Assembly: GCA_002368155.1 (NCBI GenBank)
Contig: AP018180.1
Span: 6,466,908-6,530,907 of the forward strand
Length of the DNA stretch: 64,000 nucleotides
Source: Nostoc carneum NIES-2107
GTDB lineage: Bacteria > Cyanobacteriota > Cyanobacteriia > Cyanobacteriales > Nostocaceae
Direction: 5' to 3'
The notes beneath the pieces were generated by a model that saw only the letters and a program-made list of their open reading frames with translations, was not told the origin of the DNA and did no database searches. The position numbers were made by a program, and so were the translations under genes. Every line of letters starts with the position of its first letter. The stretch's first letter is position 1. Shown in pieces: positions 1 to 8,327 of the stretch.

Positions 1-2
1 GT

Positions 3-1175
3 TTGACCTTGATTCAAAAATTACGCGCTCTAGAAATTAAAGTACCTATTGTAGTGCTGACAGGTCAAGGAGATGACCAAATTGCTGTTGAGTTGATGAA
101 AGCCGGTGCGACAGATTATTTATCCAAAGCTAAAGTCTCTGCAGAAATTTTGGCACAAGTTTTGCGAAATGCAATTCGCGTTCATCGAGCGGAAATGCAA
201 GCTGCTTTGGCTCATCAGCAACTTAAAGAAAGTAACGAGCAACTGTTAAGAAAAAATCAAGAATTAGAAAGACAGCGGCAACAAATTCATCTACAAAATT
301 TAAGATTATTAGAAGCATCACGCTTAAAATCGCAGTTTTTGGCAACAATTTCACATGAACTGCGAACTCCCATGAATGCCATTATTGGTTTTTCGCAAAT
401 CTTACTACGTCCCAAATTTGGGCAACTTACAAATCAGCAAAAGGATATGGTAGAACGTATCCTCAATAATGGTAAACATTTGCTGATGTTATTAAACGAA
501 GTTCTCGATTTTTCTAAGTTAGAAGCTGGCAGGTTTGAACTCAAGCCAGAATGGGTTGATTTGCCAAAAATCATTGATGCGACTGTCGCTGAAGTTAGTT
601 CTTTAGCAGAAGTTAAGAATCTATCTTTATCTGTACAAATAGATTTAGAAAATCCCTTAATATTTAATGACTCTAGCCGTATCCAACAAATATTAGTTAA
701 TTTACTGTCTAACGCCATAAAATTTACAGAGTCTGGGAATATTGGGGTTGAGGTAAGTGAACTACCAACCGATAGTATTGCCATTACTGTGCGCGATACG
801 GGAATTGGTATTGCATCTCGAGATTTTAAATTAATTTTTGAAGCATTTCGGCAAGTCGATCAAAGTATTACTCGCAAATACCCAGGTACAGGTTTGGGTT
901 TAGCAATTGTCGATTCCTTAGTCAAAATGATGAACGGCAGAATCATTCTCAAGAGCCTATTAGGAGTTGGCTCTATGTTTAGAATCGAATTGCCACGTCA
1001 AATCGCATTATCAACTACAAAAGTTGATGCTAATGCGTTAAAATATGATAATGATTATATTATTTGCTCTGCTCAGAATCCCCATCAAAGTTATTCGGAA
1101 TCGAGCCAAAATCCTCATAAATATCATTCAGAATCTCACAGGGTATCGATGGGTTCTCCTAACGTCAGGTTCTAA
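3..1175 (+). CDS. Hybrid response regulator/histidine kinase, 5' end outside window
   Basis: C-terminal part of a two-component sensor. The frame is already open at the window edge, and the first 60 residues are the second half of a receiver domain (VVLTGQ strand, then YLSK with the conserved Lys near residue 42), so the phosphorylated Asp lies upstream of base 1. A coiled-coil linker (about 62-108) leads into a HisKA domain with the phospho-accepting His in FLATISHELRTP (about H118). The HATPase domain has an N box (NLLSNAIKF, about 234-241), G1 box DTGIGI (265-270) and G2 box GTGLGL (295-300). A Ser/Asn-rich tail of about 50 residues follows. No membrane segment is visible, so it is probably cytosolic. 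The next kinase gene starts 32 bases downstream on the same strand, suggesting co-transcription. Signal and target are unknown. Confidence 0.9.
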   Translation: MTLIQKLRALEIKVPIVVLTGQGDDQIAVELMKAGATDYLSKAKVSAEILAQVLRNAIRVHRAEMQAALAHQQLKESNEQLLRKNQELERQRQQIHLQNLRLLEASRLKSQFLATISHELRTPMNAIIGFSQILLRPKFGQLTNQQKDMVERILNNGKHLLMLLNEVLDFSKLEAGRFELKPEWVDLPKIIDATVAEVSSLAEVKNLSLSVQIDLENPLIFNDSSRIQQILVNLLSNAIKFTESGNIGVEVSELPTDSIAITVRDTGIGIASRDFKLIFEAFRQVDQSITRKYPGTGLGLAIVDSLVKMMNGRIILKSLLGVGSMFRIELPRQIALSTTKVDANALKYDNDYIICSAQNPHQSYSESSQNPHKYHSESHRVSMGSPNVRF

Positions 1176-1207
1176 AATTAATCCTAAAAAAGCTAAATTG
1201 ATAGATC

Positions 1208-2344
1208 ATGTCTGTTGCAGAAAATTCTAAAGTTTTTCGTATTCTGGCTGTTGATGATACTCAAGATAATCTCATATTAGTGCAAACAATTTTAGAAAGT
1301 GAAGGATATGAGATTGAACTAGTATCTGATGGTTTATCAGCTTTAAAAAAAGTTGAACAATCATCATTCGATTTAATTTTATTAGATGTGATGATGCCAG
1401 GGATGGATGGCTATGAAGTGACACGCCGCATCCGTGGAAACCCAGAGCTAAAGAAAATCTATATTCCCATTCTTCTGATCACCGCCTTTCATGAATCTAG
1501 CGTAGTGGAAGGTTTAGACGTTGGCGCTGACGATTTTATTCGCAAACCATTTGATACCGATGAACTACTAGCCAGAGTGCGATCGCTTTTACGCCTCAAA
1601 GAAAGTCTTGACGAACAAAGAAAAATGGCTCGTCAGAGAGAAGACTTTGTTTCTCGCCTCACCCACGATTTACGAACTCCATTAGTAGCAGCCGATCGGA
1701 TGCTGTATTTATTTCAGGAAGAAGCTTTCTGTAAAATCTCCCCTGAAATGAAACAAGCAATCAGCGTCATGATTCGCAGTAACCAAAACTTGATGCAAAT
1801 GGTCAATACCCTCCTTGAGGTTTCTCGCTTCGAGGCTGGTAAAAAAACCTTGAATTGGGAAAGTTGCGACCTCAAAGAAACAGCACAAGAAGTAGTTAGC
1901 GAACTGAACCCCCTAGCAATGGAGAAGCAGTTAACTCTAAAAGTAGATACTCATAAATTAGACTCACTAGGAGACAAAGCTGGTATAGTTATGGGTGACA
2001 GCTTAGAACTAAGAAGAGTTTTGAGCAATTTAGTAGGAAACGCCATCAAATTTACAGATACAGGTGGCGTAGAAATTCGCTTGTGTGAAGAACCTTACGG
2101 GCCGCAAAAACAAACTTATCTCACAATTGAAGTTGAAGATACAGGCTATGGGATAGCACCGGAAGACCAAGCAACAATTTTTGAGCGCTTTCGTCAAGGT
2201 AAAAACAAACGCTCCGGAAGTGGCTTAGGCTTACATTTATCTAGCAGAATTGTAGAAGCACACGGCGGTAAAATTGAAGTTACTTCTGTACTAGGTCAAG
2301 GAAGCAAATTTACAGTACACTTGCCTAAGAATACTGAAGAATAA
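1208..2344 (+). CDS. Hybrid response regulator/histidine kinase (REC-HisKA-HATPase)
   Basis: Complete 378-residue cytosolic signalling protein. The N-terminal receiver domain has the acidic pair D16-D17, phospho-acceptor D60 in LILLDVMMPG, the switch Thr T92 and K113 in FIRKPF. A short linker leads to a HisKA domain with H153 in LTHDLRTPL, then a HATPase domain with N278 in NLVGNAIKF, DTGYGI (311-316) and GSGLGLHL (337-344). All catalytic boxes look intact. Having the receiver before the kinase suggests input by phosphotransfer from another kinase, plausibly the product of the gene 32 bases upstream. A separate single-domain receiver lies downstream on the opposite strand and is a possible partner. 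No DNA-binding output domain is present. The specific pathway cannot be told from sequence. Confidence 0.93.
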   Translation: MSVAENSKVFRILAVDDTQDNLILVQTILESEGYEIELVSDGLSALKKVEQSSFDLILLDVMMPGMDGYEVTRRIRGNPELKKIYIPILLITAFHESSVVEGLDVGADDFIRKPFDTDELLARVRSLLRLKESLDEQRKMARQREDFVSRLTHDLRTPLVAADRMLYLFQEEAFCKISPEMKQAISVMIRSNQNLMQMVNTLLEVSRFEAGKKTLNWESCDLKETAQEVVSELNPLAMEKQLTLKVDTHKLDSLGDKAGIVMGDSLELRRVLSNLVGNAIKFTDTGGVEIRLCEEPYGPQKQTYLTIEVEDTGYGIAPEDQATIFERFRQGKNKRSGSGLGLHLSSRIVEAHGGKIEVTSVLGQGSKFTVHLPKNTEE

Positions 2345-2464
2345 GCAATTCAAAATTTCTCAATATCGCTTACATTAAGTACATCTAATTTAAATTTGCT
2401 TGATGGTAAAGGAATAGCCTAGAAATTTATCCTTTCCCAAACAGCAAATTCTCAATAACAGGTT

Positions 2465-2516
2465 AATTACGAATTACGTAGCGCTTTGCGCTTCCCGTAG
2501 GGTATTACGAATTACC
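2465..2516. repeat. Dispersed Nostocales-type short repeat
   Basis: A block flanked by ATTACGAATTAC direct repeats with the core TAGCGCTTTGCGCTTCCCGTA. Similar GCGCTT/CCCGTAGGG modules are common between genes in Nostoc-type genomes. It sits between two convergent genes and contains an internal GCGC hairpin. It has no T-run, so it is not an obvious intrinsic terminator. Confidence 0.6.
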
Positions 2517-2520
2517 AAAA

Positions 2521-2973
2521 TCATTCTCTACATAACTCAAACCCTGATGGGGAATCAATCTTTCCACACAGGAGACGGCGGATCACAGTTTCTAATTCCT
2601 CAATCATATAAGGTTTGCTGAGGTAGGCATTAAAACCAGCCTGCAGAATACGTTCTTGATCTTCTCTGCTGGCTAAAGCTGTGACTGCTACTACAGGAAT
2701 TTTGCAAGTGAGTGCATCTTGCTTTAAATAACGCACTACATCGATACCGCTGATAGTGGGTAATAAAATATCTAAGAGAATCAAATCTGGCTGGTACTCT
2801 TTAGCAACTAATACGGTATTAGTACTATCTTTTTGACAAATAAATCTACAACCAAGTGATTCAAGCGCATAACTCATCAACACGAGATTATCATCATGAT
2901 CTTCTACTGCCAAAATTAAAGGCCGCGGAGAGTTTTGCTTCTTTTCATCATTCATGAATGAATGTGCTAACAT
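2521..2973 (-). CDS. Single-domain response regulator (CheY-like)
   Basis: A 150-residue receiver domain with no output domain. It shows the acidic pair E24-D25 in LAVEDHDDN, phospho-acceptor D68 in LILLDILLP, T98 in AVTAL and K120 in YLSKPY. The start at 2973 is supported by a GGAG ribosome-binding site about six bases upstream; an alternative ATG is six codons later. It faces the two hybrid kinases convergently. Free-standing receivers of this kind usually act as phosphotransfer intermediates or by protein-protein interaction, so a link to the adjacent kinases is plausible but unproven. Length and motifs are normal for the family. Confidence 0.9.
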   Translation of the reverse strand: MLAHSFMNDEKKQNSPRPLILAVEDHDDNLVLMSYALESLGCRFICQKDSTNTVLVAKEYQPDLILLDILLPTISGIDVVRYLKQDALTCKIPVVAVTALASREDQERILQAGFNAYLSKPYMIEELETVIRRLLCGKIDSPSGFELCRE

Positions 2974-4096
2974 TTCTTCTCCAGAATATTTAAATAAGAT
3001 TAATTACCTATAGCGAAATCACAACTTTTGCACCATTAAGGATGAACTTGCATTTCGCTATCTGCAATTAAGAATCTTGATTCAGGGTGTATGCGCTGAG
3101 GTTTATCAAGCTTAATCTGAAGCTATAGCAGTTACTCTTGTATTATATGCAAAATTAAAGAATGTTTTTAGGTTTATAACATAAAAACTTCAAATAGTCA
3201 GAAAAGTAGATATAACTTAATGACCAGACTATAATGCACTTTTATGTACATTATTGGCAGTTAAATATACAGGTATTTATCAAAGGAAATTACCCAGTAA
3301 TTACAGCAATTAACGCAAAAGTATAGCCTGCTAATTCAGGACTTTTCTCATCTCCCAAAGGGTAGAAAACTAACTCATCCTATAAATGAATATAGCTTTC
3401 TGAAGCACTTATTTGTAAGTGGTGATTACCCACAGCCTCATAGCTAAAGTTTAAGCGTACATTAGGCAGGTAGTATCAATATGAACTTTACCCGTAGTCA
3501 AACGAGAAATTAATAACATCTGCCAAGAGGCATGAGTTAATAATTAAATTTCTCTTGTCATGTCTATCATGCCAACCTCAGCAGAGTTGTCCGGGCTTGA
3601 CAGGTTGGGATTTTATGTATTACAATGTAATACAAAGGATACTCAACTATATAAATTTAGATGCCGTTCTATCTTCCTTCCATTTATACAGAAAGTAACC
3701 TGTCAAAAATTAACCACAGTTTTTTTGATTCTTGAGAATATAAAGTTTCGCCATCTTTAGATAAGTGTATATACTCTGGCTAGATAGCAATTTTTGTCAG
3801 GCTTGTACTGTCTCATCCTAGCTCAAATAGTGATTTTTACGTTTTGGGTAGTACGCAGTGGGTGGTTAATGTGTATTAGTAGCCGCAAATCGCCAGTAAC
3901 TACTATCGCTACGCTAAATTTAAATTACCCTCAGATTTTTCTATAAAAGTTAAAATTCCAACTTCATGCATTACATAGCTTTGTGGAATGATATATTTCC
4001 TTCCCAGCTAAATGTACTAGATTATACTAGAAAAAACTTTTTGACCTTTTCTACGTCAACATCAATTAACTCTACTACCGCTACATCAGTAAAAAT
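2974..4096. other. Long intergenic region, AT-rich
   Basis: About 1.1 kb without a convincing intact gene. It holds a decayed minus-strand reading frame (listed separately) and a 66-codon plus-strand frame at 3560-3760 that has no ribosome-binding site or recognisable family and is not called. The last 150 bases upstream of the AAA ATPase gene are AT-rich and would have to contain its promoter; no clear Shine-Dalgarno sequence is visible there. Confidence 0.5.
3290..3475 (-). pseudogene. Possible decayed coding remnant
   Basis: On the minus strand one frame runs from 3475 to a TAA at 3292-3290 with a single internal TAG at 3382-3380. The translation on both sides looks protein-like: about 31 residues containing NVRLNFSYEAVG and SESYIHL before the TAG, and about 29 residues containing DELVFYPLGDEKSPEL after it. 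Upstream, another frame carries a protein-like stretch with SRLTTGKVHID, which suggests an additional frameshift. No start codon or family is recognised. It could be chance, but the composition suggests an old gene that has decayed. Confidence 0.3.
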
Positions 4097-5299
4097 ATGG
4101 TTTTTGATGATTTTAGAAATAACGATGGCAATTCCGCAAATAACAACCGTCAAAACCTTCTAAGTAGCGGTTGGCGGCCATTTCAACGTGACTTTGATTT
4201 AGCGTATTTTGGGCAAGTTCTCTTTCATGATACCCAAGAGTTAACCCAAAAAACTATTAACTTAGCTAGTTATTATGCTGATGCGTTAGGTAGAAGAGAT
4301 TACAGTTGGTGGGCAAATATATTAAATGTTGCTTCCGATTATACAAGGGGAGAACTCCAAAAATTTTGGAATTTCATTACCCCAGAGCCGCTAACACCAG
4401 ATAACCGCTATAAGGAAGTTCTGAGTACAGAAACTCCCATTATGCAATTTGTCAGCCGCAATAGTATTCCCATTGATTATGTACTAAATCGGTTGCAAGA
4501 AATTACTGTATTGAGAGTATTAAAAATCTTAGACCGTCCCGATATCATTACTCAATATTATTCAGAACGTGATTTTTACTTTCCTGTTGAGAAATTTATC
4601 AATTGGGAACGGATAGATGTAATTAATACTGTGTATGCGTACTGGTCTAAATACGATATTTGGCTGCAAATTGACCCTTACGATCGCGGACGGCGACAAT
4701 ATACTTTAATGGCCAAAGATATGGCTACCTTAATTAATAAAGCGACTTATGATTTAGCCGTGATGTTAAGCGGTTATCAAAGCCGTGTAGGTAAAGTTAA
4801 CAGCCTATTTCCTATTCGCACATTTCCCGCAGATATTCAAAACTTCACAGATACAGTACAACAAGCAATTCTCAATCAACATCAGTTAGCTGTGGTTGTA
4901 CATGGCGAACCCGGTACAGGTAAAACGGCATGGACACAAGCAGTAGCCCAAGAAATTCTTGTACCTTTAGGCTTTGTGATTTTTATCTTAGATCATGATG
5001 CAATTACTAACTTTGTACCACCCACCTATTTAGAAAGAATTTGCATCATTATTAATGAAGCTGATAACTTAGCCCAAAATCGTGCTTATGAAGTAGCGCA
5101 ATATAACAATAAAACCGAACATATTCTTAGTTTATTAGATGGTACTTTGTACCAAAGCGTAGTTGATGAATCTGGTATTCAGATGAAGCAGCGTTTAGTA
5201 GTGTTGATGACTTGCAACACTACAGAAAGATTAGATCCAGCAATGTTACGCAAGGGAAGAGTAGATTTAATCTATGAATTTAATCAAAAATTTGTTTAA
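4097..5299 (+). CDS. AAA-family ATPase with novel N-terminal region, lacking the lid
   Basis: A 400-residue protein. The first 240 residues match no family I recognise; they are rich in Trp/Tyr and look helical (for example RRDYSWWANILNVASDY). Residues 243-396 form an AAA core: Walker A GEPGTGKT (270-277), a Walker-B-like strand ICIIINEAD (315-323) with Asn where Asp normally sits, sensor-1 Asn in VLMTCNTT (about 374) and a BCS1/FtsH-like PAMLRKGRVD motif (381-390) with the probable arginine finger. The protein ends about ten residues later, so the C-terminal helical lid of AAA proteins is missing. No Shine-Dalgarno sequence precedes the ATG. It is monocistronic. It may be a remodelling ATPase or a variant that needs a partner; the substrate is unknown. 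Confidence 0.8.
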   Translation: MVFDDFRNNDGNSANNNRQNLLSSGWRPFQRDFDLAYFGQVLFHDTQELTQKTINLASYYADALGRRDYSWWANILNVASDYTRGELQKFWNFITPEPLTPDNRYKEVLSTETPIMQFVSRNSIPIDYVLNRLQEITVLRVLKILDRPDIITQYYSERDFYFPVEKFINWERIDVINTVYAYWSKYDIWLQIDPYDRGRRQYTLMAKDMATLINKATYDLAVMLSGYQSRVGKVNSLFPIRTFPADIQNFTDTVQQAILNQHQLAVVVHGEPGTGKTAWTQAVAQEILVPLGFVIFILDHDAITNFVPPTYLERICIIINEADNLAQNRAYEVAQYNNKTEHILSLLDGTLYQSVVDESGIQMKQRLVVLMTCNTTERLDPAMLRKGRVDLIYEFNQKFV

Positions 5300-5749
5300 T
5301 AATGAAGTAGGGCGATGCAATTAAAGATAACTAGCAAAGGCTGTCATTTGTCATTTGTCCTTGGTCATTGGTAAGGGATTTCCAAGAAATAAATTATTCC
5401 ATCTTGCCCGCCCCACAATAAATACTGGGATATTTTTTATTTGGAAGTCCCTAAGTCAAGCTTATTTATGTTGCGTAATATAGTAGAGATGCGTTAGCGT
5501 AACGCATCTTACATGAATTTCAGCGGATTCCTAAATATATGCAAATTAGATGTGTTTTAGTAATTACGAATTACAAATTACGAATTACGAATTACTAAAT
5601 ATGTAAATATACTCACTTCTGCTATTTTTCTTGATAAGAATCAGATGTGAGTTATTTTTTATATGATTTTAGTATTTGGAGTTATTTCCTAATCAAGACC
5701 AATTAACATCAAGGTAGTTGCTAACCCTGCTAACTACTATATTTGGCTA
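5300..5749. other. Repeat-containing intergenic region
   Basis: No gene is seen. The region contains a 10-bp-arm hairpin at 5487-5509 (listed separately) and a run of overlapping ATTACGA/ATTACAA units at 5562-5596, which belong to the degenerate heptamer repeats found across this window. The genes on either side converge, so termination signals are expected, but no classical stem with a T-run is obvious. Confidence 0.5.
5487..5509. repeat. Palindromic element, variant of the GACGCGATT family
   Basis: Perfect 10-base arms AGATGCGTTA and TAACGCATCT separated by GCG, preceded by GTAG. The same GTAGAGA...TCT layout occurs in the GACGCGATT/AATCGCGTC palindromes at 15830, 24045, 28341 and 47495, with compensating changes in both arms. 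Paired changes of this sort point to selection for the hairpin rather than for the primary sequence. Confidence 0.65.
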
Positions 5750-6394
5750 CTAACGCAATTCGTCGTATTCTGGTGTTTCTACACGTCTTGTTTCTGAACG
5801 AGGGGGTAAAAACTCCGCACGACGGACAGGAACTAAAGGAGGTGTAGGCCCTTGGTAGGGATGAATTACTTGCACAGTGCGGGCTGGACGCTGTTTTGGA
5901 GAAAATAAAGCCAATACCCCAGCGACGACAACACCACCACCTATGGTGAGAGTCATACCTCCCACAGCCCAAACTATAGGAGAAGACCACCAAGGATTTT
6001 GTGGTTGTAAAGCTGCTCTTTGGTTATTTTGTTGAGCAAATAGCTGTTGCTGTTGCTGCTGCTGGTTGTAAGTTTGAAATTGCCACTGGAGTTGTTGATT
6101 TTGTGCTCTCAACTGCTCGTTGTCGCTTCTTAATTTCGCCATTTCCGACTTCACTGATTCCAATTCTGCTCGCTGATCAGAATTAGGCCCAAGAGGTTGC
6201 GGATTCGGATACATTGGTTGCTGATAGGGATACTGAGGTGGAGTAACTACCTGAGGTACCACAGTAGCTGGCATTTGCGGAGCTACAGCAGCAAAGTTAG
6301 GTTGTAGCGAATTACCACCTGCTCCTTTGAGCAATACAAGAGCTGCCAGCCCAGCTACAGCAACTCCGCCGATAAATGCCATACTTTCACTCAT
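5750..6394 (-). CDS. Membrane protein with two hydrophobic segments and a Gln-rich coiled coil
   Basis: 214 residues, family not recognised. An N-terminal hydrophobic segment (about 6-25, FIGGVAVAGLAALVLL) is followed by a Pro/Gln/Tyr-rich linker (45-75). A predicted coiled coil (about 74-125) ends in a glutamine run, and a second hydrophobic segment follows (about 138-165, IVWAVGGMTLTIGGGVVVAGVL). The tail is basic and Pro-rich. Both segments are Gly/Ala/Val-rich and probably span the membrane, which would place the coiled coil between two membrane helices. The CAG/CAA run (6030-6065 region) could vary in length between strains. It stands alone between convergent or divergent neighbours. Probably a lineage-specific envelope or thylakoid structural protein; no function is assigned. 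Confidence 0.7.
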   Translation of the reverse strand: MSESMAFIGGVAVAGLAALVLLKGAGGNSLQPNFAAVAPQMPATVVPQVVTPPQYPYQQPMYPNPQPLGPNSDQRAELESVKSEMAKLRSDNEQLRAQNQQLQWQFQTYNQQQQQQQLFAQQNNQRAALQPQNPWWSSPIVWAVGGMTLTIGGGVVVAGVLALFSPKQRPARTVQVIHPYQGPTPPLVPVRRAEFLPPRSETRRVETPEYDELR

Positions 6395-6649
6395 CGCCTC
6401 TGCCCCTTAACTGCGACTGAACTATAAACATTTTTAATTTACTCACTCTCACACTCATACTTGCTCTTGTACTTCACATAATAATCACATATACAGCAAT
6501 GATCTTAGCTGTTTATTCACAGCATGATATCTACTGAATAATATTCAAGATTATACCTGTTAAATTGTCTACCAGCTAAGGGCACAAAAAACTACACTGT
6601 TATATATTTTTAATCTACTTTTTCCGTCTGAGCAAGATGAGTATTTGTA

Positions 6650-7456
6650 CTAATTGCTATTTGTCTTGATAGCTGCCTTGAGATTTTGGCAAAATTCGGC
6701 GATCGCACTCAATCCTTGGGCTGGTGTACCTTCTGCTAAGCGTTTTACAAAAGCACTACCCACAATTACGGCATCGGCTCCCCAATCTTTTACCTGACGC
6801 GCTTGTTCTACTTGGGAAATACCAAAGCCTACACCTATTGGTTTTTCAGTAACACTACGAATTTCCTTTAGCAAATCTGATACTCGTGATTCCATCTGCG
6901 AGCGTATACCTGTGACACCAGTCACACTGACTAAATAGATAAATCCTTGGGAAGAACGAGCGATCGCTTCTATGCGTTCCGCAGAACTTGTTGGTGCTAT
7001 TAACAAAGTTAAGTCAATTCCCATTTCACTGGCTGGTTGGAGTAACCCAGAAGCTTCTTCCATAGGTAAATCTGGTACTACCAAACCTGCTACCCCAGCC
7101 GCCGCAACTTGCTGGAGAAACTTGTCAATCCCTCTATGCAAAATGGGGTTGTAGTAAGAAAACAAAACAATTGGCGCTTTTAAATCGGGAGTCGTTGCTT
7201 GCAACATTTCCAGCACCCGATCTAATGTGGTTCCTTTTTCCAAGGCGCGGGTAGCAGCCGCTTGAATTACAGGCCCATCTGCCAAAGGATCGGAGTAGGG
7301 AACCCCTAGTTCAATGATATCTGCCCCACTGCGATCAAGAGTCCGCAATGCTGCCGCTGTTGTTTCTAAATCTGGATCGCCAGCCGTAATAAACGGAATC
7401 AAAGCAGTTTCTTTATTGCGTCCAAGAGTTTCAAAGCAGTGGGAAATGGCAGTCAT
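6650..7456 (-). CDS. trpA: Tryptophan synthase alpha chain
   Basis: A 268-residue (beta/alpha)8-barrel enzyme that cleaves indole-3-glycerol phosphate to indole and glyceraldehyde-3-phosphate and channels indole to TrpB. Family hallmarks are intact: PFITAGDPD (21-29), the catalytic Glu in [11 protein letters not shown] (E49) and the catalytic Asp in LADGPVIQ (D60), matching E. coli numbering, plus the phosphate-binding GFGIS loop (about 214-218). Length is normal. It lies downstream of ndhL and DUF3007 on the same strand, a grouping I recall as conserved in cyanobacteria. A strong terminator hairpin sits between DUF3007 and trpA, so trpA probably also has its own promoter in the 175-base gap. 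No trp leader peptide is visible. Confidence 0.97.
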   Translation of the reverse strand: MTAISHCFETLGRNKETALIPFITAGDPDLETTAAALRTLDRSGADIIELGVPYSDPLADGPVIQAAATRALEKGTTLDRVLEMLQATTPDLKAPIVLFSYYNPILHRGIDKFLQQVAAAGVAGLVVPDLPMEEASGLLQPASEMGIDLTLLIAPTSSAERIEAIARSSQGFIYLVSVTGVTGIRSQMESRVSDLLKEIRSVTEKPIGVGFGISQVEQARQVKDWGADAVIVGSAFVKRLAEGTPAQGLSAIAEFCQNLKAAIKTNSN

Positions 7457-7549
7457 TGGTCAAGATTCAAGAGTCAGTTGTCATATAGTATCAAACAACG
7501 GACAACGAACAAACGACCTATGACAACTTCGAGCCAATCAATATAAATA

Positions 7550-7592
7550 ACGATAAAAAGGCAAAGGGGAAAGAAAACCTTTCCCCTTTGCC
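7550..7592 (-). terminator. Intrinsic terminator after ndhL-DUF3007
   Basis: A perfect 14-bp stem, GGCAAAGGGGAAAG (7560-7573) with CTTTCCCCTTTGCC (7579-7592), and a 5-base loop. Read on the minus strand it is followed by TTTTT, the classic rho-independent layout. It lies 40 bases after the DUF3007 stop codon and before trpA. Related AAGGGGAAA hairpins recur elsewhere in the window, so it may derive from a mobile repeat that now works as a terminator. Confidence 0.75.
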
Positions 7593-7631
7593 CTACAAAG
7601 CTTGACATAGATGAGGTTAAAGCGCGCCTAC

Positions 7632-7943
7632 TTACACCTGAGTTTGTTTTTCTTGTTCAATCTCAGCTTCAATTTTGGCTAATTCTTCGGGAGTTAATTC
7701 GTCCAGGCGCTTTTGGAAAAATGCTTGTTCATAATCTTCCCGTTGTTGGTGGTAGGTCATTTTTTTACCCACCGCACGGAAAATATAGGTAGCTAACCAG
7801 CCCAGCAATCCACTAATTAGCAAGACTTGGCTCCATATACCAGCTTGTTGATTATCTAACCCTACTAGCTGTAAGCCGATATATGCTACACCTCCAGCAA
7901 CAAAAAAGCCCAAGCCAATTCCTATAGCATCAATGCGTCGCAT
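7632..7943 (-). CDS. DUF3007-type small membrane protein
   Basis: 103 residues with two membrane helices (about 6-30, containing IGLGFFVAGGVAYIGL; and about 38-58, containing VLLISGLLGWLATYIF) and a charged helical tail (62-103) containing LDELTPEELAKIEAEIE. The layout matches the cyanobacterial DUF3007 family, which is typically encoded beside ndhL. It starts 24 bases after the ndhL stop on the same strand, so the two genes are almost certainly co-transcribed. The neighbourhood and family distribution suggest a role linked to the thylakoid NDH-1 complex or its membrane, but I know of no biochemical proof. The function is inferred only from context. Confidence 0.75.
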   Translation of the reverse strand: MRRIDAIGIGLGFFVAGGVAYIGLQLVGLDNQQAGIWSQVLLISGLLGWLATYIFRAVGKKMTYHQQREDYEQAFFQKRLDELTPEELAKIEAEIEQEKQTQV

Positions 7944-7967
7944 GAGATTTATGACCTACCAATATTG

Positions 7968-8180
7968 TTAAACTTCAATTTTGCGGGGCTGGGGTCGAAT
8001 ATTTACAAATGGTGATAGAACCAACAACCCCGGAAAGAAAAAGAACACCAAAAAGTACATAAAGGTGCGCTCTACAGAACTAGCCACATACCAGCGCAGC
8101 TTTAAGTAAAATAAAACAGCTACTGGGAGCACTAACAAGTAAGCTCCAGCTAAAGTCAGATACAGCAGGGCTACAATCAT
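7968..8180 (-). CDS. ndhL: NAD(P)H-quinone oxidoreductase subunit L
   Basis: A 70-residue membrane subunit of the thylakoid NDH-1 complex, which carries electrons from ferredoxin to plastoquinone in respiration and cyclic electron flow around photosystem I. Two hydrophobic helices (about 4-26 and 41-58) flank the characteristic loop with [17 protein letters not shown], followed by a short basic tail ([10 protein letters not shown]). Length and sequence are typical for cyanobacterial NdhL. An AGAGAAAG ribosome-binding site precedes the ATG. It heads a minus-strand unit with DUF3007, ending at the terminator before trpA. Mutants of this gene in other cyanobacteria are known for impaired inorganic carbon uptake (old name ictA). 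Confidence 0.93.
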   Translation of the reverse strand: MIVALLYLTLAGAYLLVLPVAVLFYLKLRWYVASSVERTFMYFLVFFFFPGLLVLSPFVNIRPQPRKIEV

Positions 8181-8261
8181 AATTCTTTCTCTAAGATAGA
8201 CAAGAACGTTCAGGACATCTATTTCTCATCATAGGCTGAATGGCTGAACTCAGGGAAGTAT

Positions 8262-8327
8262 GGATTGGGGACTAGGAAGATGTAGACGAGTCCCCAATCC
8301 CTATTACCCCTAATCCCCAATCCCTAA
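8262..8327. repeat. G-rich/C-rich heptamer repeat block
   Basis: GGATTGGGGACTAGG followed by GTCCCCAATCCC and ACCCCTAATCCCC units: a G-rich left half and a C-rich right half that can fold back on each other. It reaches the stop codon of thiO-thiG. It belongs to the same family as the insertions found inside cimA and cruA. Confidence 0.7.

Noticed and set aside
3560-3760. 66-codon plus-strand frame
   Set aside because: No ribosome-binding site, no recognisable motif and low-complexity AT-rich composition; probably chance.
3966-4163. 65-codon plus-strand frame overlapping the AAA gene start
   Set aside because: It overlaps the AAA gene in another frame; Ser/Thr-rich with no motif. The AAA frame is clearly the coding one.
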